This document shows positions 36,240-45,350 of a DNA stretch of 64,000 nucleotides, in pieces. The notes beneath the pieces were generated by a model. It saw only the letters and a list, made by a program, of their open reading frames with translations. It did no database searches and was not told the DNA's origin. The DNA comes from Fischerella sp. JS2 (lineage in GTDB: Bacteria; Cyanobacteriota; Cyanobacteriia; Cyanobacteriales; Nostocaceae). How positions within the stretch are numbered: position 1 is the stretch's first letter; each line of letters begins with the position of its first letter. Location: positions 3,038,001 through 3,102,000 of the forward strand of contig NZ_CP135918.1 in the NCBI RefSeq assembly GCF_032393985.1. Direction: 5' to 3'. Both the position numbers and the translations under genes were made by a program.

Positions 36240-37847
36240 TTACTTACCAATATTGTCCTCTGCAATAATTCGCTCGACGCAGCGTTCGGCAAGTGCAGCG
36301 ATTGTCAGGGATGGGTTGACACATCCAGCATAGCCTGGAATCATTGCCCCATCGACAACATATAGACCCTTGTAGCCTTTGACTCTGCCGTAAAAGTCAC
36401 AAGCTTTTCCGAGTACGGCACCACCAAGCGGATGTAATGTTACCTCATCTAGTACATGGGCAGTTTTGGGCTGATACGTGCTGTTTGTATTGGCTTGGTT
36501 AAGTGTTTGATATGTTTTCAGAGTTGCTTGGCGCAGCTGAACTATCTCCGGGTCGAGTAGCGGCCAGGTCAATTGCACGCTATCGGTGAGTGGGTTAAAT
36601 AGGAATTTCCCCTTGGGGGAACCAATTCCAAATCCTAAGAGATAAAGATGATCTTGCTGTGTTTCCTTCCAGAATGGAAACGGCTGAAGCGCTATCGGTG
36701 CAAGTGGGTTGGTGTGGTCTTCAACAACAGCGCTTAATGGACCACCTTGGCTAGGGTTAGTGGCTGGTAGACCGACCTGAAGACCAAGAGTATCAGCATT
36801 ATTTCCCCAGAAATTTCCTATAGCGTCATTGAGCTTTGGCAGCGTTCCTTTTACTTTTGCTTTGACTAAAAGCTTAGTTGTTCCCATTGAACCAGCCGCC
36901 AAAAAAACATGCTTACTAGTAAAAATGACCTTTTGCAGGACATTTGCGTCTTCGTCAATTTGGTTGCAAACAACTGCGTAGCCAGACTCAGGCATCTCAT
37001 AGATATCCGTGACTACGTGCAGTGGTAGGATTTCAACAAACCCAGTCTGTTCTGCTTGCAGTAGATAGTTGCGATCTACACTGTTCTTGCAACCGCTATT
37101 GTTCCCATACAAAAATTCACCAGCGATCGCAGACGGAACACGCTCTCCAGTTATCTCCTGACGAACCACATCCCAGTCGAGGTTCATGTCCAATAGCTTT
37201 CCGGGTAATCCTGCATTTGCTGCTTCCTCTAGGAAGACGCGTGTTAAACGGTAGTAGTCTGATGCCAATATATCTGCTGGAATCGGGCTGGGCTTGAGGA
37301 TTGAACGCACTCTGGGATAATACACCCGGGCCATCTCATCGTAAGAGATTGCTTGTTGAAAAACCCGATCAAAATTAGCGCGTGTTGGTTGGTAGGTAAC
37401 TGCGGAATAGACGAGAGAACCACCACCCACACCTGCACCTGCTAATACTACGATGCCTTTTTCCGCTAAAATCTCTACTATTCCGGTATGCGCGTAAATA
37501 GCGAGAGGCTCGATACCACCGAAGATAGGAACAGAAGAGGAGTTCAGCCACCAAGAACGGCTATCTGGAGTACGCAAGGTGGAGAAAGTGTTCTGTTCTT
37601 CAGTCAGAATCCAACGACGGCCGCGTTCTAGTAAAAGAGTGTGTATTCCAGCTTGTGCCAATCGTAGCGCCGCAACCGCACCGCCAAAACCACTTCCAAT
37701 CACAATCGCATCTATAGGCTCACTTCGAGTAGCTAAAGAACAAAGGAAATCAGCATTACTAATTGCATAACCTGCTAGAGTAAAAGCCGCACTTTTGAGG
37801 AAACGCCGTCGGGAAATGCGGTGAGAATTCATAGCGTTTCTTGTCAC
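36240..37847 (-). CDS. GMC-family oxidoreductase, cholesterol-oxidase-like, Tat-exported
   Basis: A 535-residue flavoprotein. The N-terminus has a twin-arginine motif SRRRFLK followed by a hydrophobic stretch, so it is probably exported folded with FAD. The Rossmann motif VIGSGFGGAVAALRLAQAG is at about 48-66 and GVGGGSLVYSAVTY near 137. The C-terminal GMC part includes HPLGGAVLG and VDGAMIPGYAGCVNPSLTIA with the catalytic His and Asn. It oxidises an alcohol such as a sterol or polyol using FAD. Substrate unknown. It is transcribed alone; a Met at residue 6 is an alternative start. Confidence 0.88.
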   Translation of the reverse strand: MTRNAMNSHRISRRRFLKSAAFTLAGYAISNADFLCSLATRSEPIDAIVIGSGFGGAVAALRLAQAGIHTLLLERGRRWILTEEQNTFSTLRTPDSRSWWLNSSSVPIFGGIEPLAIYAHTGIVEILAEKGIVVLAGAGVGGGSLVYSAVTYQPTRANFDRVFQQAISYDEMARVYYPRVRSILKPSPIPADILASDYYRLTRVFLEEAANAGLPGKLLDMNLDWDVVRQEITGERVPSAIAGEFLYGNNSGCKNSVDRNYLLQAEQTGFVEILPLHVVTDIYEMPESGYAVVCNQIDEDANVLQKVIFTSKHVFLAAGSMGTTKLLVKAKVKGTLPKLNDAIGNFWGNNADTLGLQVGLPATNPSQGGPLSAVVEDHTNPLAPIALQPFPFWKETQQDHLYLLGFGIGSPKGKFLFNPLTDSVQLTWPLLDPEIVQLRQATLKTYQTLNQANTNSTYQPKTAHVLDEVTLHPLGGAVLGKACDFYGRVKGYKGLYVVDGAMIPGYAGCVNPSLTIAALAERCVERIIAEDNIGK

Positions 37848-37927
37848 GTTTAGTAGAAATCAAGCTTTAGATATAGCACGGAAATCTTTTAAGCAGGAAT
37901 TCATATGCAACTACTTCGGTTTGCTAA

Positions 37928-38023
37928 TTACTCAAAGCCTTCAAATAAGCGATGCGTAAGACCTGCAAGCAGAACGTTAGTATCTAGTACAATTTGATAC
38001 AGTTTTATGCTCTTGATTATCAA
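37928..38023 (-). pseudogene. PIN-domain N-terminal fragment fused to a duplicated hfq 3' end
   Basis: A 31-codon frame, MIIKSIKLYQIVLDTNVLLA then GLTHRLFEGFE (TTG start). The first part is the N-terminal strand and catalytic DTN motif of a PIN ribonuclease toxin. At ..CATCGC the sequence switches to a copy of the last bases of hfq: 37920-37953 matches 38824-38857 at 32 of 34 positions. The stop TAA is in the hfq-derived part, out of hfq's own frame. It is a recombination scar, not a working gene. Confidence 0.65.
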
Positions 38024-38038
38024 TGCGATCGCTTTATA

Positions 38039-38446
38039 TCAAACCGTCCAATCCTCTGTTACTAATTCTGGTACTTTAACTAAAGTCACTAGAATTCCGG
38101 GTTAGCAACACCAAGTTTCGCGAAAGTGCGATCGCTGCTATTCGTAAATCCATTGTTGATACGCGAATTTTTTGACTCGTAATTGATCAAAAATTGCGAT
38201 CGCTCCAGCATCGAAGGGTAAGACTGGAGCCGTTGAAAAGCCCTGAAGCGTTTCTAAAAGTAGCGTATATCCACGAATTACGTCAGCCTTTGTCTGAGCG
38301 CCGATCACTTGCTCATGGAAACTGACAACAGACAAAGTAAAATCTGCGGGTGAGTATTGAGCAATTCGAGCAGTTAAATTAGCAAACTCTGAATCTTTAC
38401 GCCTTTGCAAGAAACTAATGTGGTCAGTATCGAGTAAGTATTTCAC
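38039..38446 (-). pseudogene. VapC-type PIN-domain toxin, two frameshifts
   Basis: The first frame (38446 to 38138) gives MKYLLDTDHISFLQRRKDSE with the PIN acid D7, continuing to VLPFDAGAIAIFDQLRVKKF, then runs out of frame. The family's second half appears in the next frame as VSTMDLRIAAIALSRNLVLL then TRNSSDFS. After another one-base slip come KVPELVTEDWTV and a stop at 38039-38041. Two one-base insertions therefore break an otherwise full-length toxin of about 135 codons. The toxin is probably inactive, while the upstream antitoxin gene is intact and overlaps it by four bases. Confidence 0.8.
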
Positions 38447-38661
38447 ACTAATTCGTCACTCTCATCAATAGGCTTGTCAGCCTCACGGAATGAGCGCCCA
38501 TATTCCAAAGCTTCTAGAAAAGTAGATTCGTCGGAAATCGAGCCAATAAGTTTGTCAAGCCAGTTGCTAAAAGTTAAGTTGCTATCAGTTTTACGTTTAA
38601 GATCCCTGACCTCCTGTTCAAGAGTTGCTAAACGACGTTCGACAGTGGCTTCATCTAACAT
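38443..38661 (-). CDS. Antitoxin partner of the VapC pseudogene (VapB-like)
   Basis: The start is chosen at ATG 38661, preceded by AAGGAGGAAATT, an excellent ribosome site; the frame extends to 38703. The 72-residue acidic protein begins MLDEATVERRLATLEQEVRD, a helical or coiled segment, and ends FLEALEYGRSFREADKPIDE. The ATGA overlap of four bases with the toxin gene is typical of toxin-antitoxin operons. It probably bound and neutralised the PIN toxin and repressed the operon. With the toxin broken, it may now be an orphan. Confidence 0.75.
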   Translation of the reverse strand: MLDEATVERRLATLEQEVRDLKRKTDSNLTFSNWLDKLIGSISDESTFLEALEYGRSFREADKPIDESDELV

Positions 38662-38827
38662 AATTTCCTCCTTGCCTTCCGTTTGTAGTAAACGAAATAC
38701 CATTAAGCGTAAAATACACGTTTTTCTCTTAAATTTTACTGAGCTATTTTATCCATTGCTCAATCTCCTCATGAACCTAATCTACGAAATGATTTGATTG
38801 CATTGACCAATTTAAAAAATATATTTG

Positions 38828-39052
38828 CTAATTACTCAGAGGCTTCAAATAAGCGATCGCCTGCTTCCAAATAATTACCTGTTGGCTGTTATTATCTACA
38901 AGACACACACTATATTGGTCTTGCCACATTACTTTGCCGGTCAATATATCACCTGTTAGCAATTTAATCTCAGTTAGTGCTGCTTGTTTAATCAGGTTTT
39001 GTAATTGGCGAGTGCTAGGTAAGGAAGTGTCAAATTCGGCAATCATAGTCAT
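38828..39052 (-). CDS. hfq: Hfq-like RNA chaperone (cyanobacterial type)
   Basis: The start is placed at ATG 39052 (MTMIAEFDTSLPSTRQLQNL), with 39046 also possible; the frame is open to 39112 but that part is repeat sequence. The 74-residue Sm-fold protein has IKQAALTEIKLLTGDILTGK (Sm1) and the Sm2 counterpart QQVIIWKQAIAYLKP. Cyanobacterial Hfq lacks the usual RNA-binding residues of the enterobacterial protein and is linked to pilus and motility functions in Synechocystis. It is divergent from dapF, a neighbourhood seen in other cyanobacteria. Confidence 0.85.
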   Translation of the reverse strand: MTMIAEFDTSLPSTRQLQNLIKQAALTEIKLLTGDILTGKVMWQDQYSVCLVDNNSQQVIIWKQAIAYLKPLSN

Positions 39053-39059
39053 TAGTAGA

Positions 39060-39150
39060 GACGCGATTAATCGCGTCTGTGCAATAGTCATTTGTCTTTT
39101 GTCATTAGTCATTGGTCATTAACAAATGACAAAGGACAAATGACCAATGA
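39060..39150. repeat. Palindrome and inverted heptamer repeats between hfq and dapF
   Basis: GACGCGATTAATCGCGTC at 39060-39077 is a perfect 18-base palindrome. It is followed by TCATTTGTC/TCATTAGTC/TCATTGGTC heptamer-type repeats and, after AACAA, their inverse (ATGACAAAGGACAAATGACC). Both open frames running into this block are artefacts; it forms the divergent leader region of hfq and dapF. Confidence 0.75.
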
Positions 39151-39182
39151 CAAAACACAAATATAGTTCATGGATTTGGGGA

Positions 39183-40028
39183 ATGGCAATAGAATTTACT
39201 AAGTATCACGGTTTGGGTAACGATTTCATTTTGATTGATAATCGCTCTGATTCAGAACCCATAATCACTCCAGAGCAAGCAGTACAGTTGTGCGATCGCC
39301 ATTTTGGTATCGGTGCTGATGGTGTTATTTTTGCCCTTCCAGGAGAAAACGGTACTGATTATACAATGCGGATTTTTAATTCCGATGGTTCCGAACCCGA
39401 AATGTGTGGCAACGGCATTCGTTGTTTAGCTGCGTTTTTGGCTGAATTAGAAGGTGAGTCACGCCAGGGTAATCAATATCGGATTCATACCCTTGCTGGT
39501 GTAATTACACCCGAACTGATGTCCGATGGACAAGTGAAAGTAGATATGGGTATCCCCAGGTTACTTGCTGGCGAGATTCCTACCACTCTATCCCCAGCTG
39601 ATCAGAAAGTTATTAACCAAACCTTGGAAGTGGCAGGAAAATCTTGGGATGTCACCTGTGTCAGCATGGGTAATCCCCATTGCATAACTTTTGTGGAAGA
39701 TGTAGCAGCAATTCCCCTAGATCATATTGGCCCGCAGTTTGAACATCACCCAGTTTTTCCCCAACGGACAAATACTGAATTTATTCAAGTTGTTCGCCCA
39801 GACTACCTCAAAATGCGCGTTTGGGAACGTGGTGCTGGGATTACTCTCGCCTGCGGTACTGGCGCTTGTGCTTCTTTGGTGGCTGGAGTGTTGACAGGGA
39901 GATGCGATCGCACTGCTACTGTAGAATTGCCTGGAGGTTGTTTGCAAATAACCTGGTCAGAAGTTGACCAAAGAATTTATATGACAGGCCCTGCTGAGCA
40001 AGTATTCCAAGGAAAGTATAGAATTTAG
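39183..40028 (+). CDS. dapF: Diaminopimelate epimerase
   Basis: Converts LL- to meso-diaminopimelate for peptidoglycan and lysine. The start is ATG 39183 ([20 protein letters not shown]); the frame upstream is tandem repeat. The 281 residues include the two catalytic cysteines in MCGNGIRC (C75) and ACGTGACAS (C224), plus FNSDGSEPE and the GNPHC motif near 163-167. The length is normal. It is divergent from hfq. Confidence 0.96.
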   Translation: MAIEFTKYHGLGNDFILIDNRSDSEPIITPEQAVQLCDRHFGIGADGVIFALPGENGTDYTMRIFNSDGSEPEMCGNGIRCLAAFLAELEGESRQGNQYRIHTLAGVITPELMSDGQVKVDMGIPRLLAGEIPTTLSPADQKVINQTLEVAGKSWDVTCVSMGNPHCITFVEDVAAIPLDHIGPQFEHHPVFPQRTNTEFIQVVRPDYLKMRVWERGAGITLACGTGACASLVAGVLTGRCDRTATVELPGGCLQITWSEVDQRIYMTGPAEQVFQGKYRI

Positions 40029-40384
40029 CAGTTGATACTCTCAGGTTAGAATTTGGTAGGAGAGGCAAAAAGCGGTGTGGATATTCCTCCCGCTTTATTG
40101 CCGTTGCGTTATGGATATTAACCCACATTCCGCAGGTAAACGAAAAGCTCAATGGTATTTTTGATGAATGACACCATCAGCATCAGAAATAAGAGTACAA
40201 GATATTGACCACTGCGGTATAGTGACAGGGATTATTGACCATTACCAATTACCTATTACCGACCCCTACGGATAATATCAGTGTTCAAACGGACATGATA
40301 TGAATGGAGTACCATTGAGCGTGGGGGACTTACGGCGAGTTAGTTAGAATTAATTAGAATCTCCATGCTTAGTGTTTTCTCATT
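40029..40384. other. Intergenic region dapF-mnmG
   Basis: No gene. It includes a short tandem ACCAATTACCTATTACC stretch at about 40240-40260, the same type as that flanking the 26.1-26.5 kb gene, and the mnmG leader. Confidence 0.4.
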
Positions 40385-42322
40385 ATGACCATGCACAATT
40401 CTATAGATTTCCAAGACGCTTTTGATGTCATCGTCGTTGGTGCTGGTCACTCTGGTTGTGAAGCAGCGCTTGCTACCGCACGCCTTGGTTGCCGTACCAT
40501 GCTGTTGACACTCAACTTAGATAAAATTGCTTGGCAACCTTGTAATCCAGCAGTAGGTGGCCCTGCAAAATCTCAGTTAACCCATGAGGTGGATGCACTC
40601 GGCGGAGAAATAGGTAAGATGGCAGACCGTACTTACCTGCAAAAGCGGATTCTCAATTCTTCGCGGGGGCCTGCGGTGTGGGCATTACGCGCCCAAACTG
40701 ATAAGCGGGAATACGCAGCAGTGATGAAAGGTATTGTTGAGAATCAAGAAAATTTAACTGTCCGCGAGGGGATGGTTACAGATTTAGTACTGGGTGCTAA
40801 CGATGAAGTTATTGGTGTTCAGACTTATTTTGGTGTAGGTTTCCAATGCAAAGCGGTCATTCTCACAACTGGTACATTCTTAGGTGGCAAAATTTGGGTT
40901 GGTAATAAGTCAATGTCAGCTGGGAGGGCTGGAGAATTTGCTGCTGTTGGGCTTACGGAAACTTTACAGCGTTTAGGCTTTGAAACTGGGCGCTTGAAAA
41001 CAGGTACGCCTGCACGAGTTGACAAGCGGTCTGTAGATTACAGCAAAATGGAACTCCAGCCAGGGGATACCGATGTGCGTTGGTTTAGCTTTGATCCCCA
41101 AGTGTGGGTAGAAAGGGAACAAATGCCCTGCTACATGACGCGGACAACAGCCGCAACCCATCGTCTGATTCGGGAAAATCTCCACCTATCGCCGGTGTAT
41201 GGTGGTTGGGTAGAAGCGAAAGGGCCGCGTTACTGTCCTAGTATTGAAGATAAAATTGTCCGCTTTGCTGATAAGGAAAGCCACCAAATATTTATCGAAC
41301 CAGAAGGTAGAGATATACCAGAACTTTATATTCAAGGGTTTTCTACAGGATTGCCAGAAAATTTGCAACTGCAAATGTTGCGGAGTCTTCCTGGTATGGA
41401 AAACTGTATCATGTTACGTCCGGCTTATGCTGTGGAGTATGATTATTTGCCTGCAACTCAGTGTTTTCCCACACTAATGACAAAGAAAATAGCAGGACTG
41501 TTTTGTGCTGGACAAATTAACGGCACAACTGGCTATGAAGAAGCAGCAGCCCAAGGGATTGTGGCAGGAATTAATGCGGTACGATTTGTACGGGGAGAAG
41601 CGATGATTGTGTTTCCCCGTGAAGAAAGTTACATCGGTACACTAGTTGATGATTTGTGTACAAAAGACTTGCGAGAGCCTTACCGGATGTTAACTAGTAG
41701 GTCAGAGTATCGTTTAATTTTACGTTCTGATAATGCTGACCAACGCCTGACACCTTTGGGAAGGGAAATTGGTTTGATTAATGATCGCCGTTGGGAATTA
41801 TTTACCCGCAAGCAAGCAAATATTGTCGCCGAAAAAGAACGGTTGCACAGCATCCGGGTGAAAGAACATGATGAAATTGGCAAAACGATCGCCCAAGCCA
41901 CAGGACAAGCGATCAAAGGTTCGATTACCCTCGCTGATTTATTACGGCGTCCTGGCTTTCATTATCTAGACCTCAACACCTACGGACTCGCAAATCCCCA
42001 CCTCAACCGCGCCGAAACAGAAGGGGCAGAAATTGATATCAAGTACTCTGGTTATCTGGCCAGACAACAAAATCAAATTGAGCAAATTGCTCGTCAGGCC
42101 AATCGCCACTTACCTGCGGATTTAGATTACGGAGCAATTGATACCCTTTCTAAAGAAGCACGGGAAAAGCTCACTAAGGTAAAACCGTTGACCATCGGTC
42201 AAGCAGCACGTATAGGTGGTGTGAATCCGGCTGATATTAACGCTTTGTTAATTTATTTAGAATTGCGTAGAACAAAGACAGATACTGAGTTTTCAGCTTT
42301 AGCTTCCCCACAGACTTTATGA
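40385..42322 (+). CDS. mnmG: tRNA U34 carboxymethylaminomethyl-modifying enzyme MnmG
   Basis: A 645-residue FAD protein (GidA). With MnmE it adds the cmnm5 group to the wobble uridine of certain tRNAs. Seen: [20 protein letters not shown] with the FAD motif GxGxxG at 19-24, [13 protein letters not shown], the [10 protein letters not shown] loop, [32 protein letters not shown], and the C-terminal helical domain [19 protein letters not shown]. Full length; MnmE is not in the window. A second ATG two codons downstream is an alternative start. Confidence 0.97.
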   Translation: MTMHNSIDFQDAFDVIVVGAGHSGCEAALATARLGCRTMLLTLNLDKIAWQPCNPAVGGPAKSQLTHEVDALGGEIGKMADRTYLQKRILNSSRGPAVWALRAQTDKREYAAVMKGIVENQENLTVREGMVTDLVLGANDEVIGVQTYFGVGFQCKAVILTTGTFLGGKIWVGNKSMSAGRAGEFAAVGLTETLQRLGFETGRLKTGTPARVDKRSVDYSKMELQPGDTDVRWFSFDPQVWVEREQMPCYMTRTTAATHRLIRENLHLSPVYGGWVEAKGPRYCPSIEDKIVRFADKESHQIFIEPEGRDIPELYIQGFSTGLPENLQLQMLRSLPGMENCIMLRPAYAVEYDYLPATQCFPTLMTKKIAGLFCAGQINGTTGYEEAAAQGIVAGINAVRFVRGEAMIVFPREESYIGTLVDDLCTKDLREPYRMLTSRSEYRLILRSDNADQRLTPLGREIGLINDRRWELFTRKQANIVAEKERLHSIRVKEHDEIGKTIAQATGQAIKGSITLADLLRRPGFHYLDLNTYGLANPHLNRAETEGAEIDIKYSGYLARQQNQIEQIARQANRHLPADLDYGAIDTLSKEAREKLTKVKPLTIGQAARIGGVNPADINALLIYLELRRTKTDTEFSALASPQTL

Positions 42323-42684
42323 AGCGGGAGTATAGTAGTAGGGTATATCAGGGTATAGTTGAGTATGATTGATGACATCAGTATATACTGAGAATAATCA
42401 TCTAGCTTCCTGACTCCAGTCGAATTTGATACCAAAACCCTCATTAACTCGTCTAACTGAGGCGGGGTAATAGATTTTTGCTCCCAGATCAGCATACAGG
42501 GCTAACAAAAATAGGGGAAAGGGAAAAACTAGATGATGGGGGATAGGGAGATAAGGAGATGAGGAGAAAGATTCCTCTCCACTTCCCCAACTCCCCAACT
42601 CCCCGTCTAGTAAACTTTACTCCTTTCCCAACTTCTACAAGAAGTCTATTTTTCCCTACGACGAAGCTAAAACTGAAAATTCCT
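42323..42684. other. Spacer with low-complexity CTCCCC tract
   Basis: No gene. GATAGGGAGATAAGGAGATGAGGAG and CCCCAACTCCCC-type low-complexity sequence near 42540-42605 is common repeat material. The plus-strand frame from 42559 through this tract is not counted as coding. Confidence 0.4.
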
Positions 42685-43935
42685 ATGTCTCAACAAGCCA
42701 GCACCAACCTCATTATTCCAGAACCATCAGAGGAATTAATCACCATTGAACCTTGGACGATAGACACCTACGCAGATGGTTTTATGGATGATCTATTTGC
42801 CGAAATAGACTCGATTTTGGATGGTAGTCCCAACTTACCTTCGCATACGGTGCAGCAAACATACACGCATCTACAAACAGTGAGGATACCGCCAGTTGTC
42901 TTGCCAAATCAACAGTGGCAAAACATACAAACAGTAACGCACTACAGAAACAACCCGAATGCAGTGGTGGTGAATTCTGCTTCTGTCAGAAAAGTTGTGA
43001 AAAGAGTACGCCCAAAATCACGACACTGGTTCAGTCGGATGCTGAGTGTGGGAACAACCTTAGGAGTGGCGATCGCTAGCATTGTTTGGTTAATGAACTC
43101 TGGTTTGTTCCACCGCTTTAGATTAGCATCTTTCCAGCAAGCCTTAGAAGAACCCCAACCACAACTGCCTACAAAAGCACAAATAGAAGCAGATTTTGTG
43201 AATTATATGTTGGGTTCGCTTGCTGCCATAGACAGACAAGAAGCGAAAACCAATATCAAACCTGTCAATGTTGCACTCGCACCAGGAGTAACAACTCGTA
43301 CAGCCTTGGCTTATGTCAGGAATGACCAACCTCCTCCTAACCTACCACCAGTTTTGACCGCGAACAATACATCTCCTGCTCCGAGTTCTTCTACTTCTAC
43401 GAACGTTGTTGAGCGAATTTATATCCCTGTTTATAAAGCGCCATTACCAATGCGCTATGTACCTCCAAAGGTTTCTGGCATTAGTACAACTTTGCCACCA
43501 CTGCCATCTACGATGAATCAAAAAACAACAAATACATTTAAACCACTATCTGTTGTCAAACCTTCTCCCAATGGTGGGATTAAACCAACAAAACCCGCGA
43601 ATGTCTTAGCAGTAGTGCAACAAAACCTCAAACCCGTAGATGTAAAAGCTGCACCAATTACAGTTAGACAAGCACCCAAACCAACTATCATCAATCAACA
43701 ACCAACACCTGTTGCATCTGCGCCCACTCCCGCCTATATTCTTGAGGGATTGCTAGAGTCAGAGAATAAATCCAAATCTGCTGCTTTATTTCAAATCAAT
43801 GGTGTAACTCAGCGCATTGATATTGGTGAAAGCATCGGTTCTAGTGGTTGGACGCTAGTAGATGTTGCGAACAAAGAAGCAATCATTCGTCGCAACGGCG
43901 AAGTGCGATCAATTTTTGCTGGACAGAGATTTTAG
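42685..43935 (+). CDS. Membrane protein with C-terminal PilP/GspC-like domain
   Basis: The start is at ATG 42685 (MSQQASTNLIIPEPSEELIT). The 416 residues consist of an acidic N-terminal cytoplasmic part, one transmembrane helix at about 122-140 (TTLGVAIASIVWLMNSG), and a long Pro/Thr/Gln-rich linker. The C-terminal domain (about 350-416) has YILEGLLESENKSKSAALFQ, TQRIDIGESIGSSGW and EVRSIFAGQRF. The last part resembles the beta-domain of PilP and GspC, inner-membrane proteins linking pilus or secretin parts. It could belong to a type IV pilus or secretion machine, but no partner is adjacent. Confidence 0.65.
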   Translation: MSQQASTNLIIPEPSEELITIEPWTIDTYADGFMDDLFAEIDSILDGSPNLPSHTVQQTYTHLQTVRIPPVVLPNQQWQNIQTVTHYRNNPNAVVVNSASVRKVVKRVRPKSRHWFSRMLSVGTTLGVAIASIVWLMNSGLFHRFRLASFQQALEEPQPQLPTKAQIEADFVNYMLGSLAAIDRQEAKTNIKPVNVALAPGVTTRTALAYVRNDQPPPNLPPVLTANNTSPAPSSSTSTNVVERIYIPVYKAPLPMRYVPPKVSGISTTLPPLPSTMNQKTTNTFKPLSVVKPSPNGGIKPTKPANVLAVVQQNLKPVDVKAAPITVRQAPKPTIINQQPTPVASAPTPAYILEGLLESENKSKSAALFQINGVTQRIDIGESIGSSGWTLVDVANKEAIIRRNGEVRSIFAGQRF

Positions 43936-44401
43936 ATAGTTAAGTCGGTGTGAACTTAGCTTGTCACTGAGGCTGTTAGTGGTTAGTGGTCAGTAGTAAA
44001 AACAACTTCTAATACCAAATTGGTATAGAGAGTCTTGTTTAAGAATTGTGGAACAGCCTCTTAATCAATGGTTTTAATCCAAAATCCAAAATCCACAATT
44101 GGGATAATTCCCGTCTACACCTTGATACAGTAATATCTTTTGCCTTTTGTGCAAACCAGACTTAGGGTACATCATCTTGAAACTTAAGTTTAATTCGACA
44201 AAAATGAAGCCACTAAACTGTCCCAATTCAAAGATTCAAATGCAGAAAAACTCCGCGTGACTCTGCGCTTACCTCCGCGCAACGGCAGTCGCTACAACGG
44301 GGAGAACCCCCGCAACGCGTAGCCTCCCCTTTGCGTTGAAAAAATGCAATATTTTCACGGAAAGCTCAATCAAATAGCTTACCTAATTAATTCTTACACT
44401 T
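43936..44401. other. Intergenic region with degenerate repeats
   Basis: About 465 bases between convergent genes. It contains CCAAAATCCAAAATCCACAATT-like filler (about 44078-44098) and a GC-rich CGCAACGGCAGTCGCTACAACG repeat near 44280-44330. No gene recognised. Confidence 0.4.
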
Positions 44402-44746
44402 TTAACGAGATTCTAATTTAGTAACTCGCTTTTCTAATCCTTGGACTTGCCGCTTAAGTTCGACTACTAATGTCGCCAGTCTATCAAACATTTTATCTTT
44501 TTGTTGTTGAGAAAGATTTCGTCGGGATGGCGATGGAGTTATGGTTGTTCTGGGTGATGAAGAAGGACGATTTGATAGCTGGGATTGGAGTTGGTTTACT
44601 TCTGACTGCAAGCGATTAAAATCTGCTTCTAAATTGTTAAGTCGAGATTCTATTTGTTGCGATACGGCAGGATGAGAAAATAAACCACCCCAAATAAAAA
44701 TAAATGTTAGTATTCCTAGAAAGATGAACACCCCGATTCTTTTCAT
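44402..44746 (-). CDS. Membrane-anchored coiled-coil protein, unknown
   Basis: A 114-residue protein. A hydrophobic N-terminus (IGVFIFLGILTFIFIWGGLF) is an anchor or uncleaved signal. Then comes a coiled coil (IESRLNNLEADFNRLQSEVN), a Ser/Thr/Pro linker and a second coiled coil (LATLVVELKRQVQGLEKRVT). The two coils around a flexible linker suggest a spacer or trimeric scaffold in the cell envelope. No family name recognised. Confidence 0.6.
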   Translation of the reverse strand: MKRIGVFIFLGILTFIFIWGGLFSHPAVSQQIESRLNNLEADFNRLQSEVNQLQSQLSNRPSSSPRTTITPSPSRRNLSQQQKDKMFDRLATLVVELKRQVQGLEKRVTKLESR

Positions 44747-44788
44747 TGCTTTGATATGGTGATAATTATATCACTACGTTAGCGCATC

Positions 44789-45175
44789 TCATCGCATAAT
44801 CGGGCTGGCATGATGATGTATTAAGTACCATTTTTCACCCAGTAATTCAAAGATATTTGTAGCTAGCGATCGCGCTTCGATTTTCCTACCATTAATTACT
44901 TGCATCACATTTTCTACTAACACAATATAGGCAAGATGATCGCGTATCTCTACAGTAATTATCTCGGTATTAATTTCAATGTAAGGAGTATTTTTAAATA
45001 TCTTCTGCCAAGAGGTAGAAATTGCTTTCCAACCCCGGAGTATATCCCAGCCAGGGTGAACACAAAGACTAGCAGTTCCTTGAGACCAAACTGCACTCAT
45101 AGCCTCAATATCTTTTTTTTCAAACGCCCGGTAAAAAGCGTCATTCACAGCTAAAATTTCAGAATTATTTGTCAT
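44789..45175 (-). CDS. SnoaL/NTF2-like protein (DUF4440 type)
   Basis: A 128-residue single-domain protein with the cone-shaped NTF2-like fold pattern: AVNDAFYRAFEKKDIEAMSA, VWSQGTASLCVHPGWDILRG, then strands IEINTEIITVEIRDHLAYIV and LIHHHASPI at the end. Such proteins bind small molecules or act as isomerases; close relatives are annotated as SnoaL or DUF4440. The start codon lies inside a TCATTGG heptamer tract, so the leader is repeat-derived. Confidence 0.75.
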   Translation of the reverse strand: MTNNSEILAVNDAFYRAFEKKDIEAMSAVWSQGTASLCVHPGWDILRGWKAISTSWQKIFKNTPYIEINTEIITVEIRDHLAYIVLVENVMQVINGRKIEARSLATNIFELLGEKWYLIHHHASPIMR

Positions 45176-45200
45176 TGGTCATTGGTCATTGGTCATTGGT
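45171..45200. repeat. Heptamer tandem repeat (TCATTGG)n
   Basis: Four copies of TCATTGG in a row at 45172-45199, overlapping the start of the SnoaL-like gene, followed by TTAGTAG repeats. This is a short tandemly repeated repetitive (STRR) sequence of the type described in heterocystous cyanobacteria. Confidence 0.8.
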
Positions 45201-45246
45201 TAGTAGTTAGTAGTTAGTGGTTATTCCTCCACTCCCCACACTCCCC

Positions 45247-45318
45247 CACTCCACCCTGCGGGAAGTCGCTTGCGCGTCTACACACTCCACCCTACGGGAA
45301 GCCACTTGCGTGTCTACA
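45247..45318. repeat. Two tandem 36-bp units
   Basis: Units at 45247-45282 and 45283-45318 begin CACTCCACCCT and end GTCTACA, with 32 of 36 positions equal. They lie between the kinase gene end and the SnoaL-like gene. Confidence 0.7.
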
Positions 45319-45350
45319 CACTCCCCATCACCCCATCTCCCCACCACAAA

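Noticed and set aside
39055-39112. Longer hfq frame starting at 39112
   Set aside because: The extra N-terminal residues are translated heptamer repeats and the palindrome; Hfq starts at the MTMIAEFD segment.
42559-42684. Longer frame upstream of the PilP-like gene
   Set aside because: The additional codons are translated CCCCAACTCCCC filler, and the normal start is MSQQAST.
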